From Candidatus Limnocylindrales bacterium (GTDB lineage Bacteria > Desulfobacterota > Binatia > UBA1149 > CAITLU01), in NCBI GenBank assembly GCA_035571835.1, contig DATNBU010000002.1:62001-126000 (forward strand): a stretch of DNA of 64,000 bases, given 5' to 3'. Below the pieces are notes generated by a model, which made no database searches, was not told where the DNA came from, and saw only the letters and a program-made list of their open reading frames with translations. This document shows, piece after piece, positions 25,145-35,116 of this stretch (its first letter is position 1; each line of letters opens with the position of its first letter). A program made the position numbers and the translations under genes.

Positions 25145-28100
25145 TCAGCCTTCCGCACCTTCGAGGCAGTGCCGGATCCAACGCGTCGTGATCTTCTCCG
25201 ACAGCGAGTTCTGCCCGAGGCGGTCGCGCAGGCCCGCGAAGTCGACATGGTCGAGATCCTGGTCCTGGTTGAAGCACGAGAACACGTACGTCGTCTTGCC
25301 GGTGGCCGGATCGCGGTGCGGCTGCAGGCACTGCGCGCAGATCTCCTTCATCATGCACTGCATCGGCGAGTTGATGGAGCCGATTCCGCAGTGTCCGGGC
25401 TTGAGATACGGCGCGAGCAGCGTGTGCCGCGACTCTGCGACGGCTGCCATCATGCGATCCGATCCGATCGCGATGATGCGCGACGCATCCGCGAGCGACA
25501 GCGGCGCCGCGCCGAGCGCACCGGTCGCATACGCGTGCATCGCCTGCACGACGTTGCCGACGAACGTCTTGTCGCCGTCGCGCGTCGGCTCGAAGCCGGG
25601 CGCTTCGTCCGAGCACCAGATCACGATATCGGCTGCGTTCTCGATCTCCTCGACCTTGTAGCGGTCGATCGCCTTCTTGTAGGCAGCAAAGTAGATGACC
25701 TTCGTGCCGGCGCGGCGCAGCGCCTGGCCGATCGAGAACAGCACCGCATTGCCGAGACCGCCGCCCGCAAGGATTGCCGTCTGGCGCTCGATGATGTGTG
25801 TCGGAGCTCCCGTCGGTCCCATCAGCACCACCGGCTCGCCTTCGCGCAGCAGCGAGCACAGGCTCGATGAGCCGCCCATCTCGAGCGTGATGGTCGAAAC
25901 CAGGCCCTTGTCGGGGTCGACCCACGCACCGGTGAGCGCGAGACCTTCCATCTGCAGCTTGGTGCCGCCGACTTCGGGCGCGAGCGTCTCGAAGTTCTGG
26001 AGCCGGTAGAACTGTCCCGGCTGGAATCGCCTTGCGGCAGCGGGCGCGCGCACCATCACTTCGATGATGGTCGGCGTCAGGCGGTCGACGCGCTCGACGG
26101 TCGGCCGGAACTCGTACGACATCCTCGCAAAGAACCCGCGTGCCGTTTCCGGCGAATTCGGCGGGCGCCGCGCGAGCACGCGGCTCACGACCGGATAACC
26201 CTGCTTGGCCGAGCCGAGCGCCTTGACGACGTTGCCGAAGAACGACGGATGCACGTCGCCGAAGAAGCTCACGAAACGCCCGTCGGGAAGCCGGCTGAGC
26301 AGCACGTCGGCGCGGTCCGGCTTGCTCAGCTGCATCGCAGGCTTGACGGGATTCCCGAGCTCGTCGCACGCGCGGAAGTATTTGCCGTCGAGCTGGAAGT
26401 GATCTTCGTCCTCGCGCGCGAGCACCGTGTTCGGCTGCGTGCCGGCGGCGACGAAGACCGTCCGAGCCGGGAGCCGGACTTCGCCTTCGGCCGCGACCCA
26501 GCGCCCGTCGGCGCTGTGCACCTGGCGCTTGAAGCGGATGGCTTCGACGCTGCGGTTCGCGTCGATGTCGATCGCAATCGGAGACAGGCATTCGGTAAAG
26601 ATCGCGCCCTCCTCGAGCGCTTTCTCGACCTCTTCGTGATTGAGCGTGTACGACGGGCTGTCGATGAGGCGCCGGCGATACGCAATGGTCGCGCCGCCCC
26701 ACGACTTGAGCAGCGCGGAAAGACGCGGCTCTTCGCCTGCAGCCTTGGCACGCGCACGCTCGGCACGGATGGCGGCGGCGTGCGCGAGGAACTCCTCGGC
26801 AACCGCGTTGTCGGACGCATCCCACCACTCGCGTACGGACGCCTCGCCGGATTTCTCGACGAGCTTCTCGTAGCGCTGCGCAAATTTTTCGACCTGCACC
26901 ACGTAGTACGCAAGCGATTCGGTCGCGGTATCGATCGCGGTCAATCCGCCGCCGACCACGACGACCGGAAGCTGCATCTGCATGTTGGCGATCGATTCCG
27001 GCCTGGCCGCACCCGTAAGCTGCAGCGCCATCAGGAAGTCGGACGCGATGCGCACGCCGCGCGCGAGCCCGTTCGGGATGTCGAGCACGGTCGGCTTGCC
27101 GGCGCCGATGCAGATGGCCACGTGGTCGAAGCCGAAGCGCATCGCTTCATCGAGGGTGAGCGTGCTGCCGAAGCGCACGCCGCCGATCATCGAAAACGCC
27201 GCGCGCCGCTCGAGCAGCAGGCGGATGATCTTGAGGAAATTCTTGTCCCAGCGAACCGTGATGCCGTATTCGGCGACACCGCCGAAGCCGGCCATGACGC
27301 GGTCGCCGAGACGCTCGTACAGGCAGTCGACCTCGCGGATCGGCACGAACGGCGAGCGCGAGCCGTCGTGCCGCACGCCGCAGATCTCCTTCGGCAGCGG
27401 CTCGATCTTGAGCCCGTCGATCGCGACCACGGTGTGGCCGTCCTGCATCAGATGATGCGAGAGCCCGAAGCCGGCCGGGCCAAGGCCGACGACGAGAACC
27501 TTGCGGCCCGTCTCCTCCTTCGGAAGCGGGCGCTCGATGTTGAGCGGATTCCACTTGGTCAGCAGCGAGTAGATCTCGAAGCCCCACGGCAGCTCGAGCA
27601 CGTCCTTTAACGTTCGCGTCTCGGCCTGCGGGATGTCGACCGGCTCCTGCTTCTGGTAGATGCACGACTTCATGCAGTCGTTGCAGATGCGGTGGCCGGT
27701 CGCGGCCGCCGTAGGATTGTCGACGGTGATGATCGCGAGCGCGCCGATCGCATGGCCTTCGACCTTGGCGGTGTGAAACTCGGAGATCTTCTCGCCGAGC
27801 GGACATCCGGCCAGGGTCACGCCGAATGCGGATTTCTTGTAAGCGCCGACGGCTTCTCCAGCCGCAGGCTTCTCGCGCAGCCCCTTCGAACAGGAATCCT
27901 TCTGCTGGTTGTGGCACCAGATGCAGTAGTTGGCCTGGTCGAGCGCACCCACCAGATCCGTGCCGCGATCGGTAAGATCGAAGCCTTCGCGATGGCGTTC
28001 GTACTCCGGATCGATCGAGTACGAAACCACGCCGTCTTTTTCCGCGCGCACGCCGTGGTGCATCAGGTGCATCGGATCGGTCTTCTTCGGCGTGTGGAAG

Positions 28101-28675
28101 AGCACGCCGTCCTTGTGGCGGGCGCGGCCGGCTTTCGAATGCAGCGCCCACGCCGCGTAGCGCGTCGCCGCATCGATGCTGCCCGCCCACGATTCGGCGC
28201 CGTTCAGCCAGTGCGTGAGTTGCCGGGCGAATGCCAGCTCGAACGCGTGCAGGTCGTCGCTGGGATCCTTCCCGACGGCCTCGCGGATCTCGACCGTGAG
28301 CGCGGCGCCGTCGAACGCCGACGCTTCCGCCGGAGAAACCTGGCTGACCGGCTTGCGCTGCACGAACTGACGCTTGATCTCGAAGAGCGGGACGAGATCG
28401 AGATGGCGCTGGCGAAGAGCAGCGAGCTCGGCCTGGATGCCGAACAGCTCGCCGACGAAGTCGTCGAGATACGGAGCCAGCGCGAGCAGCAGCGCCGATT
28501 CTTCCTTGGCCGGCAGCGAGGACGGGTTGTCGCGCGCGGCGCGCAGGCGGGCTGCGACGCCGGCGTCCGCGCTTTCGAGCCGCGTCAGGAACTCCGAATC
28601 GAGACGGACGAGTCCGCTGCGGTTGTAGAGGTCGTCAAAGGACAGGCCAAAGGCCAGGTCGAGTCTGTCGGGCAT
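25145..28675 (-). CDS. NfnAB-like fused FAD/NAD(P)/Fe-S oxidoreductase (GltD-like + PyrK-like)
   Basis: 1176 residues. The N-terminal 240 residues are helical. A cysteine-rich Fe-S region follows: C251, C254, C262 (CIWCHNQQKDSC), C291 (CPLGEKISEFHTAK) and C331, C334, C338 (CNDCMKSC). The middle is a GltD/NfnB-type NAD(P)-FAD oxidoreductase with VLVVGLGPAGFGLS (393-406), VVVVGGGLTAIDTA and TVFVAAGTQPNTVLA. The last 300 residues are a PyrK/NfnA-type FAD and 2Fe-2S domain, with FQPGQFYRL, ILAGGGLGNAVLFS and C1107, C1113, C1116, C1134. In NfnAB the two halves are separate subunits doing flavin-based bifurcation with ferredoxin, NADH and NADPH; here they are fused with the L-type part first. The electron partners are inference. 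Confidence 0.85.
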   Translation of the reverse strand: MPDRLDLAFGLSFDDLYNRSGLVRLDSEFLTRLESADAGVAARLRAARDNPSSLPAKEESALLLALAPYLDDFVGELFGIQAELAALRQRHLDLVPLFEIKRQFVQRKPVSQVSPAEASAFDGAALTVEIREAVGKDPSDDLHAFELAFARQLTHWLNGAESWAGSIDAATRYAAWALHSKAGRARHKDGVLFHTPKKTDPMHLMHHGVRAEKDGVVSYSIDPEYERHREGFDLTDRGTDLVGALDQANYCIWCHNQQKDSCSKGLREKPAAGEAVGAYKKSAFGVTLAGCPLGEKISEFHTAKVEGHAIGALAIITVDNPTAAATGHRICNDCMKSCIYQKQEPVDIPQAETRTLKDVLELPWGFEIYSLLTKWNPLNIERPLPKEETGRKVLVVGLGPAGFGLSHHLMQDGHTVVAIDGLKIEPLPKEICGVRHDGSRSPFVPIREVDCLYERLGDRVMAGFGGVAEYGITVRWDKNFLKIIRLLLERRAAFSMIGGVRFGSTLTLDEAMRFGFDHVAICIGAGKPTVLDIPNGLARGVRIASDFLMALQLTGAARPESIANMQMQLPVVVVGGGLTAIDTATESLAYYVVQVEKFAQRYEKLVEKSGEASVREWWDASDNAVAEEFLAHAAAIRAERARAKAAGEEPRLSALLKSWGGATIAYRRRLIDSPSYTLNHEEVEKALEEGAIFTECLSPIAIDIDANRSVEAIRFKRQVHSADGRWVAAEGEVRLPARTVFVAAGTQPNTVLAREDEDHFQLDGKYFRACDELGNPVKPAMQLSKPDRADVLLSRLPDGRFVSFFGDVHPSFFGNVVKALGSAKQGYPVVSRVLARRPPNSPETARGFFARMSYEFRPTVERVDRLTPTIIEVMVRAPAAARRFQPGQFYRLQNFETLAPEVGGTKLQMEGLALTGAWVDPDKGLVSTITLEMGGSSSLCSLLREGEPVVLMGPTGAPTHIIERQTAILAGGGLGNAVLFSIGQALRRAGTKVIYFAAYKKAIDRYKVEEIENAADIVIWCSDEAPGFEPTRDGDKTFVGNVVQAMHAYATGALGAAPLSLADASRIIAIGSDRMMAAVAESRHTLLAPYLKPGHCGIGSINSPMQCMMKEICAQCLQPHRDPATGKTTYVFSCFNQDQDLDHVDFAGLRDRLGQNSLSEKITTRWIRHCLEGAEG

Positions 28676-28806
28676 CGTCCGGAATCCTCGCCACGGCCGT
28701 GGCTGCGAGGCGGCGTGGGACCGTGCCTGTACGGCAGCTTCGCAACGTCTTCAACCAACGCTGCCGCGGCGGGACGAGCCGTCGTGCGCTGCTCAGCGCG
28801 CCGGTG

Positions 28807-29391
28807 TCACGATTTTTTCTTTCCGCTGGCGACGATCGCCTCGGCGATCTCGCTGCTGAGCCTTGCCAGCACGCGGCTGTGTGCGGCAGCCAGCGCGTCG
28901 TAGCCCGGCGTGCTTACGGACTCTTCGGCGACGGTGTGGCCCGAGCGCGCGACTCCGGCGACAGCCGTCGGCGTAACCGTCCACAGCGCATCCACGGTGA
29001 CTGCTTTTCCGGGAATCGAGTCGAAACGCTGCACGTTGAGAATCACCCGATGCGTTGCGCGGAAGTTCGCGACCGGAGCGACCGCGACATCGTGGGTCGC
29101 CAGCAGCACCGCGAGGTTTCCTGCCACCGTACGCGCGATGCCGTCGCCGAGCGGCGCGGCCCAGCAGTTGAGCTCGTCGATCGCGATCTGATTCGGGGCG
29201 ATCTGCACGACGAACTGCGGGCGGTCGACCGACGGCGGAATCTCGACGGGACCGACGAGGATCGAGTAGTGCGCGGCCGGCGCCGGTCCCGGCGTCGCGA
29301 GCGAAGCCAGCGTGTAGAACTGCGTCGTCGCCGACGAGCACCCGATCGCGGCGAATGCCAGCAGCGAATACGCCAGTTTGTTCCTGATCAC
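28807..29391 (-). CDS. pqiC: PqiC-type lipoprotein of a Pqi/MCE transport system
   Basis: 194 residues in the ABC_trans_aux (PqiC/YmbA) family. The signal peptide has a lipobox AIGC (C18), so it should be anchored in a membrane, most likely the outer one. The mature domain has YSILVGPVEIPPSVDRPQFVV, DELNCWAAPLGDGIARTVAGNL and VILNVQRFDSIPG, the normal PqiC pattern. Translation starts at a GTG (29391) that overlaps the pqiB stop (GTGA). In E. coli PqiC forms a ring in the outer membrane that docks with PqiB. Confidence 0.9.
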   Translation of the reverse strand: MIRNKLAYSLLAFAAIGCSSATTQFYTLASLATPGPAPAAHYSILVGPVEIPPSVDRPQFVVQIAPNQIAIDELNCWAAPLGDGIARTVAGNLAVLLATHDVAVAPVANFRATHRVILNVQRFDSIPGKAVTVDALWTVTPTAVAGVARSGHTVAEESVSTPGYDALAAAHSRVLARLSSEIAEAIVASGKKKS

Positions 29392-30989
29392 TTGGAATCC
29401 TCCGTCTTGCCGCGAATGAGCGACTCGGGATGGCGTGCGAGATAGTCGGTGAGCACGCGTATCGACCGCGCCGCCTGGGCCACTTCCTGGAGCGTGTTGG
29501 TGAGGTCGGCATTGAACGCCGAATTCGGCTCGAGCATCTTGTTGGTGCTGTCGAGCGTGCCTTGCGCGCTCGACACTGCACCGCGCGCGCCGACCAGCGT
29601 CCTGTTGAGCTCGGCGACTGCTTTCTGAACGTCGCTGCCGATCGCATCGAGGGGCAGCCGGTCGACCTTGTCGATGATGCGGCCGACGCTGGCTTCCATC
29701 GCATCGAACGCGCCGGGCATCGTCGGCAGCTGCACCGGTTGCTGCGACCAGTCGAGCTTGACCGGCGGCGCGTCGGTGAACGTGTCGAACGCGATATACA
29801 TCGCGCCGGTGAGCAGGCTGCCGCTTCGAAGCTGCGCCCGCACTCCATGCGAAATGAGGTTGTCCATCAGCCTCTGCCGGACGGCGGCGACGTCGGTTCC
29901 GGCCGGCAGGTCGGTGATCGCGACTCCGAGCCGCTGGACATCGAGGCGGATCGTGACCGGCACCGAGAATTCGAAAGTCTCGGCGTTCAGGCGCGCGTCG
30001 AGCGAGACGACCTCGCCGATCGGCATGCCGTGAAACTCCACCGGCGCACCGGCTGCAAGGCCGCGCACCGATTGCGTGAAGATGAGCTGATAGGTCTGCG
30101 GATCGTGAGCAGGCGGACGAAACGCGGCGGCACGATCGTCGTAGAGCGAGAAGACCGTGTCCTCTGCAGCCTCCTCGCGCACGGCCCCGTCCGCCGGGGT
30201 TTCGAAGGCGATTCCGCCGATCAACACCGAGAGCAGTGACTGGGTCTGAACCGACAGTCCGGACGCCGAAAGCGACACATCGACGCCGCTCGCGTTCCAG
30301 AAGCGGGTGTTGGCATTGACGTACTGGTCGTACGGCGCATTGACGTAGATCCGGACGATCATCGTCTGGCCGTCCTTGTCGAGCTCGTACGAAGCCACCT
30401 GCCCGACTTCGAGCCGCCGGTAGAACAGCGGGACGCCGGTATCGAGCGAGCCGAGGTCCGGAGTCTTCAGCGTGAAGAAGCGGCCCGGCACGTCGGCGTA
30501 CACGACCGGCGGCGACTTGAGCGCGACGAAATGCTTCTCCTTCTTGCCTCTCTGGCTGCCGCGGCCGAAGTCGAGGGCGATGTAGGATCCGGAGATGAGC
30601 GTGCTGAGCCCGCTCACGTTGGCGCCGGAGATGCGCGGCTTCACTACCCAGAACCGCGTATCGTCGAACAGAAACTTCTCGCTGCCGGGCTCCATCTTTG
30701 CGGTGCCGCGCACCAGATGCTCGTCGCCCTCGAGAGCCACGCTGTCGAGCGTCCCGACCTCCACTCCCTTGAACTTGATCTTGGTCTTGCCGGCCTCGAG
30801 GCCGTCGCCGGTCCGGAAATCGATGGTGATCGTGGGCCCCTCGCTCATGATGCGTGTGACGGCAACCCACGCACCGAGCGCCATGGCTACGATCGGTACG
30901 ATCCATACGGCCGACAGCCGCGTGCGCTTCTTCGGAACCGCGCGGGCTTCGGGCATCTCGGACGATTCGGGCAGGAAAGGATCAGCCAT
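29388..30989 (-). CDS. pqiB: PqiB-type MCE-domain protein (three MCE domains)
   Basis: 533 residues: one N-terminal membrane anchor (VWIVPIVAMALGAWVAV at about 29-45) followed by repeated MCE domains, recognisable at GPTITIDFRTGDGLEAGKTKIKFKGVEVG, then GVPLFYRRLEVGQV and GLAAGAPVEFHGMPIGEV, each near the middle of a beta-barrel unit. The C-terminal 130 residues are predicted helical, the part that in PqiB builds the periplasm-spanning needle. The ATG at 30989 shares one base with the stop of pqiA (TGATG); an in-frame TTG just before it is less likely. It acts in lipid transport between the inner and outer membrane. Confidence 0.93.
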   Translation of the reverse strand: MADPFLPESSEMPEARAVPKKRTRLSAVWIVPIVAMALGAWVAVTRIMSEGPTITIDFRTGDGLEAGKTKIKFKGVEVGTLDSVALEGDEHLVRGTAKMEPGSEKFLFDDTRFWVVKPRISGANVSGLSTLISGSYIALDFGRGSQRGKKEKHFVALKSPPVVYADVPGRFFTLKTPDLGSLDTGVPLFYRRLEVGQVASYELDKDGQTMIVRIYVNAPYDQYVNANTRFWNASGVDVSLSASGLSVQTQSLLSVLIGGIAFETPADGAVREEAAEDTVFSLYDDRAAAFRPPAHDPQTYQLIFTQSVRGLAAGAPVEFHGMPIGEVVSLDARLNAETFEFSVPVTIRLDVQRLGVAITDLPAGTDVAAVRQRLMDNLISHGVRAQLRSGSLLTGAMYIAFDTFTDAPPVKLDWSQQPVQLPTMPGAFDAMEASVGRIIDKVDRLPLDAIGSDVQKAVAELNRTLVGARGAVSSAQGTLDSTNKMLEPNSAFNADLTNTLQEVAQAARSIRVLTDYLARHPESLIRGKTEDSK

Positions 30990-31621
30990 CAAAGACCTCG
31001 AGGGTTGGAGGAATCCCAGATCAGTCGCGGGTCGAACGATTCCACGGCCAGCATCGTCAGGACGACCACGGCCGAGAAAAAGAACACGCCGGGAGCCGGT
31101 CCCACCGACATCAGCGGCTGCAATTGCACGAGCGCCGCCGTGAACGCCGCGACGAAGACATCGACCATCGACCAGCGGCCGATCAGGTCGACGATGCGAT
31201 ACAGGCGCGTGCGCTGCTCGTTGTTCTCGACCGATCCTCGCCGCACGCTGATCACGAGAAAGACGAGCGCGAGGATCTTCGCGCTCGGGATCATGATGCT
31301 CGCGAACAGGACGATCAGCGACAGCGGCCAGCCGGTGGGTGACCAGAGCAGCACGACTCCCTGCAGGATGGTGTCGGTCTCGGTGCCGGTCGCCGTAGTC
31401 GTCGTCATGACCGGCAGAACATTGGCGGGGATGTAGCAGACGGCGGCAGCAATCAGGAAAGCGATGGTGCGCTGGAGGCTGTCGCGCTTGCGGAACTCGA
31501 CGTGCGCGCCGCAGCGAGGACAGTGGCCTTCGGCCGCGCCGCCGGGCGCACGCGACAGCAGGCCGCAGCCTTCGCAGCTGTGCAGCCCGTGAGCCATCGC
31601 CGAAGTGCCGGCGACGTTCAT
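30989..31621 (-). CDS. pqiA: PqiA-domain membrane protein (second copy)
   Basis: 210-residue PqiA-family protein. A zinc-ribbon-like pair CEGCGLL and CPRCGAH (near residues 16-40) precedes four membrane helices with the family text SLQRTIAFLIAAAVCYIPANVLPVM and RWSMVDVFVAAF. In E. coli PqiA one polypeptide carries two such halves; here each half is its own gene. ATG 31621 overlaps the stop of the first pqiA (ATGA), so the two are coupled and probably form a heterodimer corresponding to one E. coli PqiA. Confidence 0.9.
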   Translation of the reverse strand: MNVAGTSAMAHGLHSCEGCGLLSRAPGGAAEGHCPRCGAHVEFRKRDSLQRTIAFLIAAAVCYIPANVLPVMTTTTATGTETDTILQGVVLLWSPTGWPLSLIVLFASIMIPSAKILALVFLVISVRRGSVENNEQRTRLYRIVDLIGRWSMVDVFVAAFTAALVQLQPLMSVGPAPGVFFFSAVVVLTMLAVESFDPRLIWDSSNPRGL

Positions 31622-32289
31622 GATACGACCCGGACCGCCGCAGCGGGCACGTGGTCCGGTTGCTCGCGATTCGCCCACTCGACCCGGTCCCACACGTCGC
31701 GCGAATCGAAGTTGGCCTGGATGGCGGCGAACAGCAGCACCAGAAAGCCGAGCGCGAAAAGCGCCAGTCCCGGAATCACGGTCGCGAGCTCGGCGATCTT
31801 GATCAGCGCGACCAGCACGCCGAGCAGCATGACCTCGATCATGCTCCAGGTGCGCGTGAACGGATGATGACGAAGCAGAGTGCCGACCCAGTGCGGAGGA
31901 CGCGGCTTGTGGGCGGCAAGGATGATGATGAGCATCATCCCGATCTGCAGGGCCGGCGCGACGACGGCGGCGAACATCACGAGCATCGCGACGATCTTTT
32001 CGTTGTCGCGCCAGAGCTGCATCGCGCCGCCGAACACGGTCGTCGAGGCGTGGTGACCCACCGCCGACAGGCTCAGCATCGGGACAGAGTTGGCGACCAC
32101 GTACGTGAGCATGGCCGCGAGCGTCAGTGCGAGGGTACGATTGAGGGAATCGTCCCGCCTGCGCCACAGCTCCCGGTCGCAGCGCGGGCAGCGCGCCGAT
32201 CCGCCCGGTTCGACGTCGGGCAGGCGCTGCACGAGGTCGCATTGCAGGCAGGCGAGCAGCCTCGGATCGCGAAGGGGCTCATTGTACAT
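31618..32289 (-). CDS. pqiA: PqiA-domain membrane protein (first copy)
   Basis: 223-residue partner of the preceding PqiA: ribbon cysteines CLQCDLVQR and ARCPRCDREL, then helices with NRTLALTLAAMLTYVVANSVPML and FTRTWSMIEVMLLGVLVALIK. First gene of the pqiA-pqiA-pqiB-pqiC operon. ATG 32289 begins the conserved head; a second in-frame ATG 18 bp upstream would add six residues. It is divergent from sixA with about 80 bp between the starts, so a promoter for each should lie there. Confidence 0.88.
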   Translation of the reverse strand: MYNEPLRDPRLLACLQCDLVQRLPDVEPGGSARCPRCDRELWRRRDDSLNRTLALTLAAMLTYVVANSVPMLSLSAVGHHASTTVFGGAMQLWRDNEKIVAMLVMFAAVVAPALQIGMMLIIILAAHKPRPPHWVGTLLRHHPFTRTWSMIEVMLLGVLVALIKIAELATVIPGLALFALGFLVLLFAAIQANFDSRDVWDRVEWANREQPDHVPAAAVRVVS

Positions 32290-32370
32290 GGCAGCGCATA
32301 CAAGCATTCGCGCCCATTTGAGAAAACCCGCCCCCCGCCGGAGAACAGCGAACGCGAACAAGGAGCATTT

Positions 32371-32916
32371 ATGGACCTTCTCATCGTGCGCCATGCGATT
32401 GCCGTCGAGCACACGGACTGGAAAGGACGACCGGACGGCGAGCGGCCTCTGACCGACAAAGGCCGCGACCTGATGAAGCGAAACGCGGCTGGTCTCGCGG
32501 TCGCGTTTCCAAACCTGGATCTCATCGCAACGAGCCCGCTCGTGCGTGCGGCCCAGACCGCGGCGGTGCTGAAGGGCGCCTACAAAAACGCCAGAGTGGA
32601 AGAAGTCCCGGCGCTCACGTCGGGAGCCGAGAAAGGCGAGATCGCTGCGTGGCTGAAAAAGCGGCAGCCGGTGCAGCAGGAGAGCGAACAGGCTGCGGCA
32701 GCCGCGCATCAATCCGGCCAGCGTATTGCGCTCGTCGGCCACGAACCCGACCTGGGGCAGCTGATCTCATGGTTGATCACCGGCCAGACCAGGACTCCGT
32801 TCGAGATGCGAAAAGGCGGCGCATGCCTGCTCCGGTTGACCGAGCCTCCGGGCCCGGGCAGCGCCGTGCTGCGATGGTTCCTTCCGCCGTCGCTGCTGCG
32901 AAAGCTCGGGCGCTGA
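32371..32916 (+). CDS. sixA: SixA-type phosphohistidine phosphatase
   Basis: 181-residue histidine-phosphatase-fold protein. The phosphohistidine loop is VRHAIAV (R7, H8), followed by RPLTDKGRDLMKRNAAGL, IATSPLVRAAQTA and the second-half VGHEPDLGQLISWLI with the partner His. This is the short SixA layout, missing the extra regions of phosphoglycerate mutase. SixA proteins remove phosphate from HPt/PTS phosphohistidines. AAGGAG seven bases before the ATG at 32371 supports the start. It has no obvious operon link to tkt, 160 bp downstream. Confidence 0.9.
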   Translation: MDLLIVRHAIAVEHTDWKGRPDGERPLTDKGRDLMKRNAAGLAVAFPNLDLIATSPLVRAAQTAAVLKGAYKNARVEEVPALTSGAEKGEIAAWLKKRQPVQQESEQAAAAAHQSGQRIALVGHEPDLGQLISWLITGQTRTPFEMRKGGACLLRLTEPPGPGSAVLRWFLPPSLLRKLGR

Positions 32917-33076
32917 CGGAAAACATCGCGCCGGCGGATGCCGGCTGGATCGCACAACGTCGCTCGATCTCGCGCGGGCTGGCGCGGTGCACGAAGTCGT
33001 GCGAGCGGGTTGCTTTCTCTCGCGTCCTCGTCAGGAAATCGCGTCGAACCGACTTCCCCCAGCCTGAGGATCCGAC

Positions 33077-35116
33077 ATGAGCTCGACCGCCCAAACGAAT
33101 CCGATCTCACCGAGCGAGCTCGAGCGGCTCTGCATCGACACGATCCGCACGCTCGCAATGGATGCTGTCCAGAAAGCCGACTCGGGCCACCCGGGAACGC
33201 CGATGGCGCTCGCCCCGGCGGCGTACGTGCTGTGGTCGAAGATCCTTCGCTACGATCCGAAGAATCCGCTGTGGCCGGACCGCGACCGTTTCGTACTGTC
33301 GTGCGGTCACGCGTCGATGCTGCTGTATTCGGTGCTCTATCTGACCGGTTACGAGATCTCGCTCGACGACATCAAGAGCTTCCGCCAGCTCGATTCGAAG
33401 ACGCCGGGACATCCGGAACGCGGAATGACGCCCGGCGTGGAAGTCACCACCGGGCCGCTCGGCCAGGGCGTCGGCAATGCCGTCGGAATGGCGATCGCCG
33501 AACGACTGCTCGCGAAGCGCTTCAACCGCCCCGGTCATGCGATCGTCGACCATCGCACGTGGGCGTTCTGCAGCGACGGCGACCTGATGGAAGGCGTCTC
33601 GTGTGAAGCCGTCTCGCTTGCCGGACATCTGCAGCTCGGAAAGCTCGGCCTTCTCTACGACGACAACCACATCACGATCGAAGGCGACACCGCGCTCGCG
33701 TTCAACGAAGACGTCGGCAAGCGCTTCGAGGCCTGCGGCTGGCACGTCACGCACGTCGCCGATGCCAACGATACGGCAGCGCTCGAGCGCGCGTACCGGG
33801 AGTGCGAGGCCGAAACGACGCGCCCGTCGCTCATCATCTCGCGTTCGCAGATCGGATTCCCGGCGCCCAAGCTGATGGGCAAGGCCGAGGCGCATGGTGC
33901 GCCTCTCGGCAAAGACGAAGTTCGTGCGACCAAGGAAGTGCTCGGCTGGAATCCGGACGTCGACTTTGCCGTTCCGGAGCAGTCGCTCGCCGAATGGAGA
34001 CGCGCGGCCGCCGAAAGCGCCGGACACAGCGCCGACTGGAAGCGACGCTTCGATGTGTATGCGCGCGAGTTTCCCGATCTTGCCCGTGAGCTCACCGACG
34101 GATTCGCGGGCGTGCTTCCCGCCGGCTGGGATGCCGCCATTCCGACGTTCAAGCCGTCCGACGCCAAGGGCGGCCAGCTCGCTACGAGGAAAGCATCGGG
34201 CAAGGTCCTCAACGCGATTGCATCGCGCTATCCCGCGCTCGCCGGCGGATCGGCCGACCTCGCGCCTTCGACCGACACGCTGCTCTCCGGCGAAACCGAC
34301 TTCGACGCCGAGCACAGCGGACGCAACTTTCACTGGGGTGTGCGCGAGCATGCGATGGGTGCGGCCCTGAACGGCATGGCCGCGCACGGCGGCGTGCGGC
34401 CGTTCGGCGCGACGTTCTTCATCTTCTCCGACTACATGCGCCCGTCGGTCCGCCTGGCTTCGCTGTCGGAGCTCGGAGTGCTGTACGTCTGGACGCACGA
34501 TTCGATCGGCCTCGGCGAAGACGGACCGACCCACCAGCCGATCGAGCATTTGTCGTCGTTTCGCGCGATGCCGGGCGTCGTGCTGATCCGTCCGGCCGAC
34601 GCCAACGAAACCGCGCAGGCGTGGAAGACCGCCATCGAGCACAGCCACGGGCCGGTCGGCCTGGTGCTGACGAGGCAGAACCTGCCGATCCTCGATCCGG
34701 AAAAATATGGAGGCGTGATGCGCGTCGATCGCGGCGGCTACGTGCTGTCGGACGCACCGGGCGCGAAGGCGATCCTGATGGCAAGCGGCTCGGAGGTATC
34801 CGTCATCCTCGAAGCGCAGGCTCTTCTTGGCGCGCGCGGAATTGCTGCGCGCGTCGTCTCGATGCCGTCGACGTGGCTGTTCGACCAGCAGGCGCCCGAG
34901 TATCGCGAGTCGGTGCTGCCGGCGTCGATCAAGGCTCGCGTATCGGTCGAAGCCGGTTCGACGTGGGGCTGGGACCGGTACATCGGCTCCCAGGGCATCG
35001 CGATCGGCATCGACCATTTCGGCGCATCGGCACCCGGCGGCACCAACATGAAGGAAGCCGGTTTCACGCCCGAGCACGTCGCCCGGGAAGTGGAGCGACT
35101 CGTCCAGGGCAAGTGA
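33077..35116 (+). CDS. tkt: Transketolase
   Basis: 679 residues, the usual full-length transketolase. Key segments are [15 protein letters not shown] at the N terminus, the ThDP motif GDGDLMEG...N (near [14 protein letters not shown] and [16 protein letters not shown]), [29 protein letters not shown] and the [14 protein letters not shown] loop. It moves two-carbon ketol units in the non-oxidative pentose-phosphate pathway. The stop overlaps a GTG start of rpiB (GTGA), and rpiB overlaps tal, making a three-gene coupled operon that covers the sugar-interconversion branch. Confidence 0.98.
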   Translation: MSSTAQTNPISPSELERLCIDTIRTLAMDAVQKADSGHPGTPMALAPAAYVLWSKILRYDPKNPLWPDRDRFVLSCGHASMLLYSVLYLTGYEISLDDIKSFRQLDSKTPGHPERGMTPGVEVTTGPLGQGVGNAVGMAIAERLLAKRFNRPGHAIVDHRTWAFCSDGDLMEGVSCEAVSLAGHLQLGKLGLLYDDNHITIEGDTALAFNEDVGKRFEACGWHVTHVADANDTAALERAYRECEAETTRPSLIISRSQIGFPAPKLMGKAEAHGAPLGKDEVRATKEVLGWNPDVDFAVPEQSLAEWRRAAAESAGHSADWKRRFDVYAREFPDLARELTDGFAGVLPAGWDAAIPTFKPSDAKGGQLATRKASGKVLNAIASRYPALAGGSADLAPSTDTLLSGETDFDAEHSGRNFHWGVREHAMGAALNGMAAHGGVRPFGATFFIFSDYMRPSVRLASLSELGVLYVWTHDSIGLGEDGPTHQPIEHLSSFRAMPGVVLIRPADANETAQAWKTAIEHSHGPVGLVLTRQNLPILDPEKYGGVMRVDRGGYVLSDAPGAKAILMASGSEVSVILEAQALLGARGIAARVVSMPSTWLFDQQAPEYRESVLPASIKARVSVEAGSTWGWDRYIGSQGIAIGIDHFGASAPGGTNMKEAGFTPEHVAREVERLVQGK

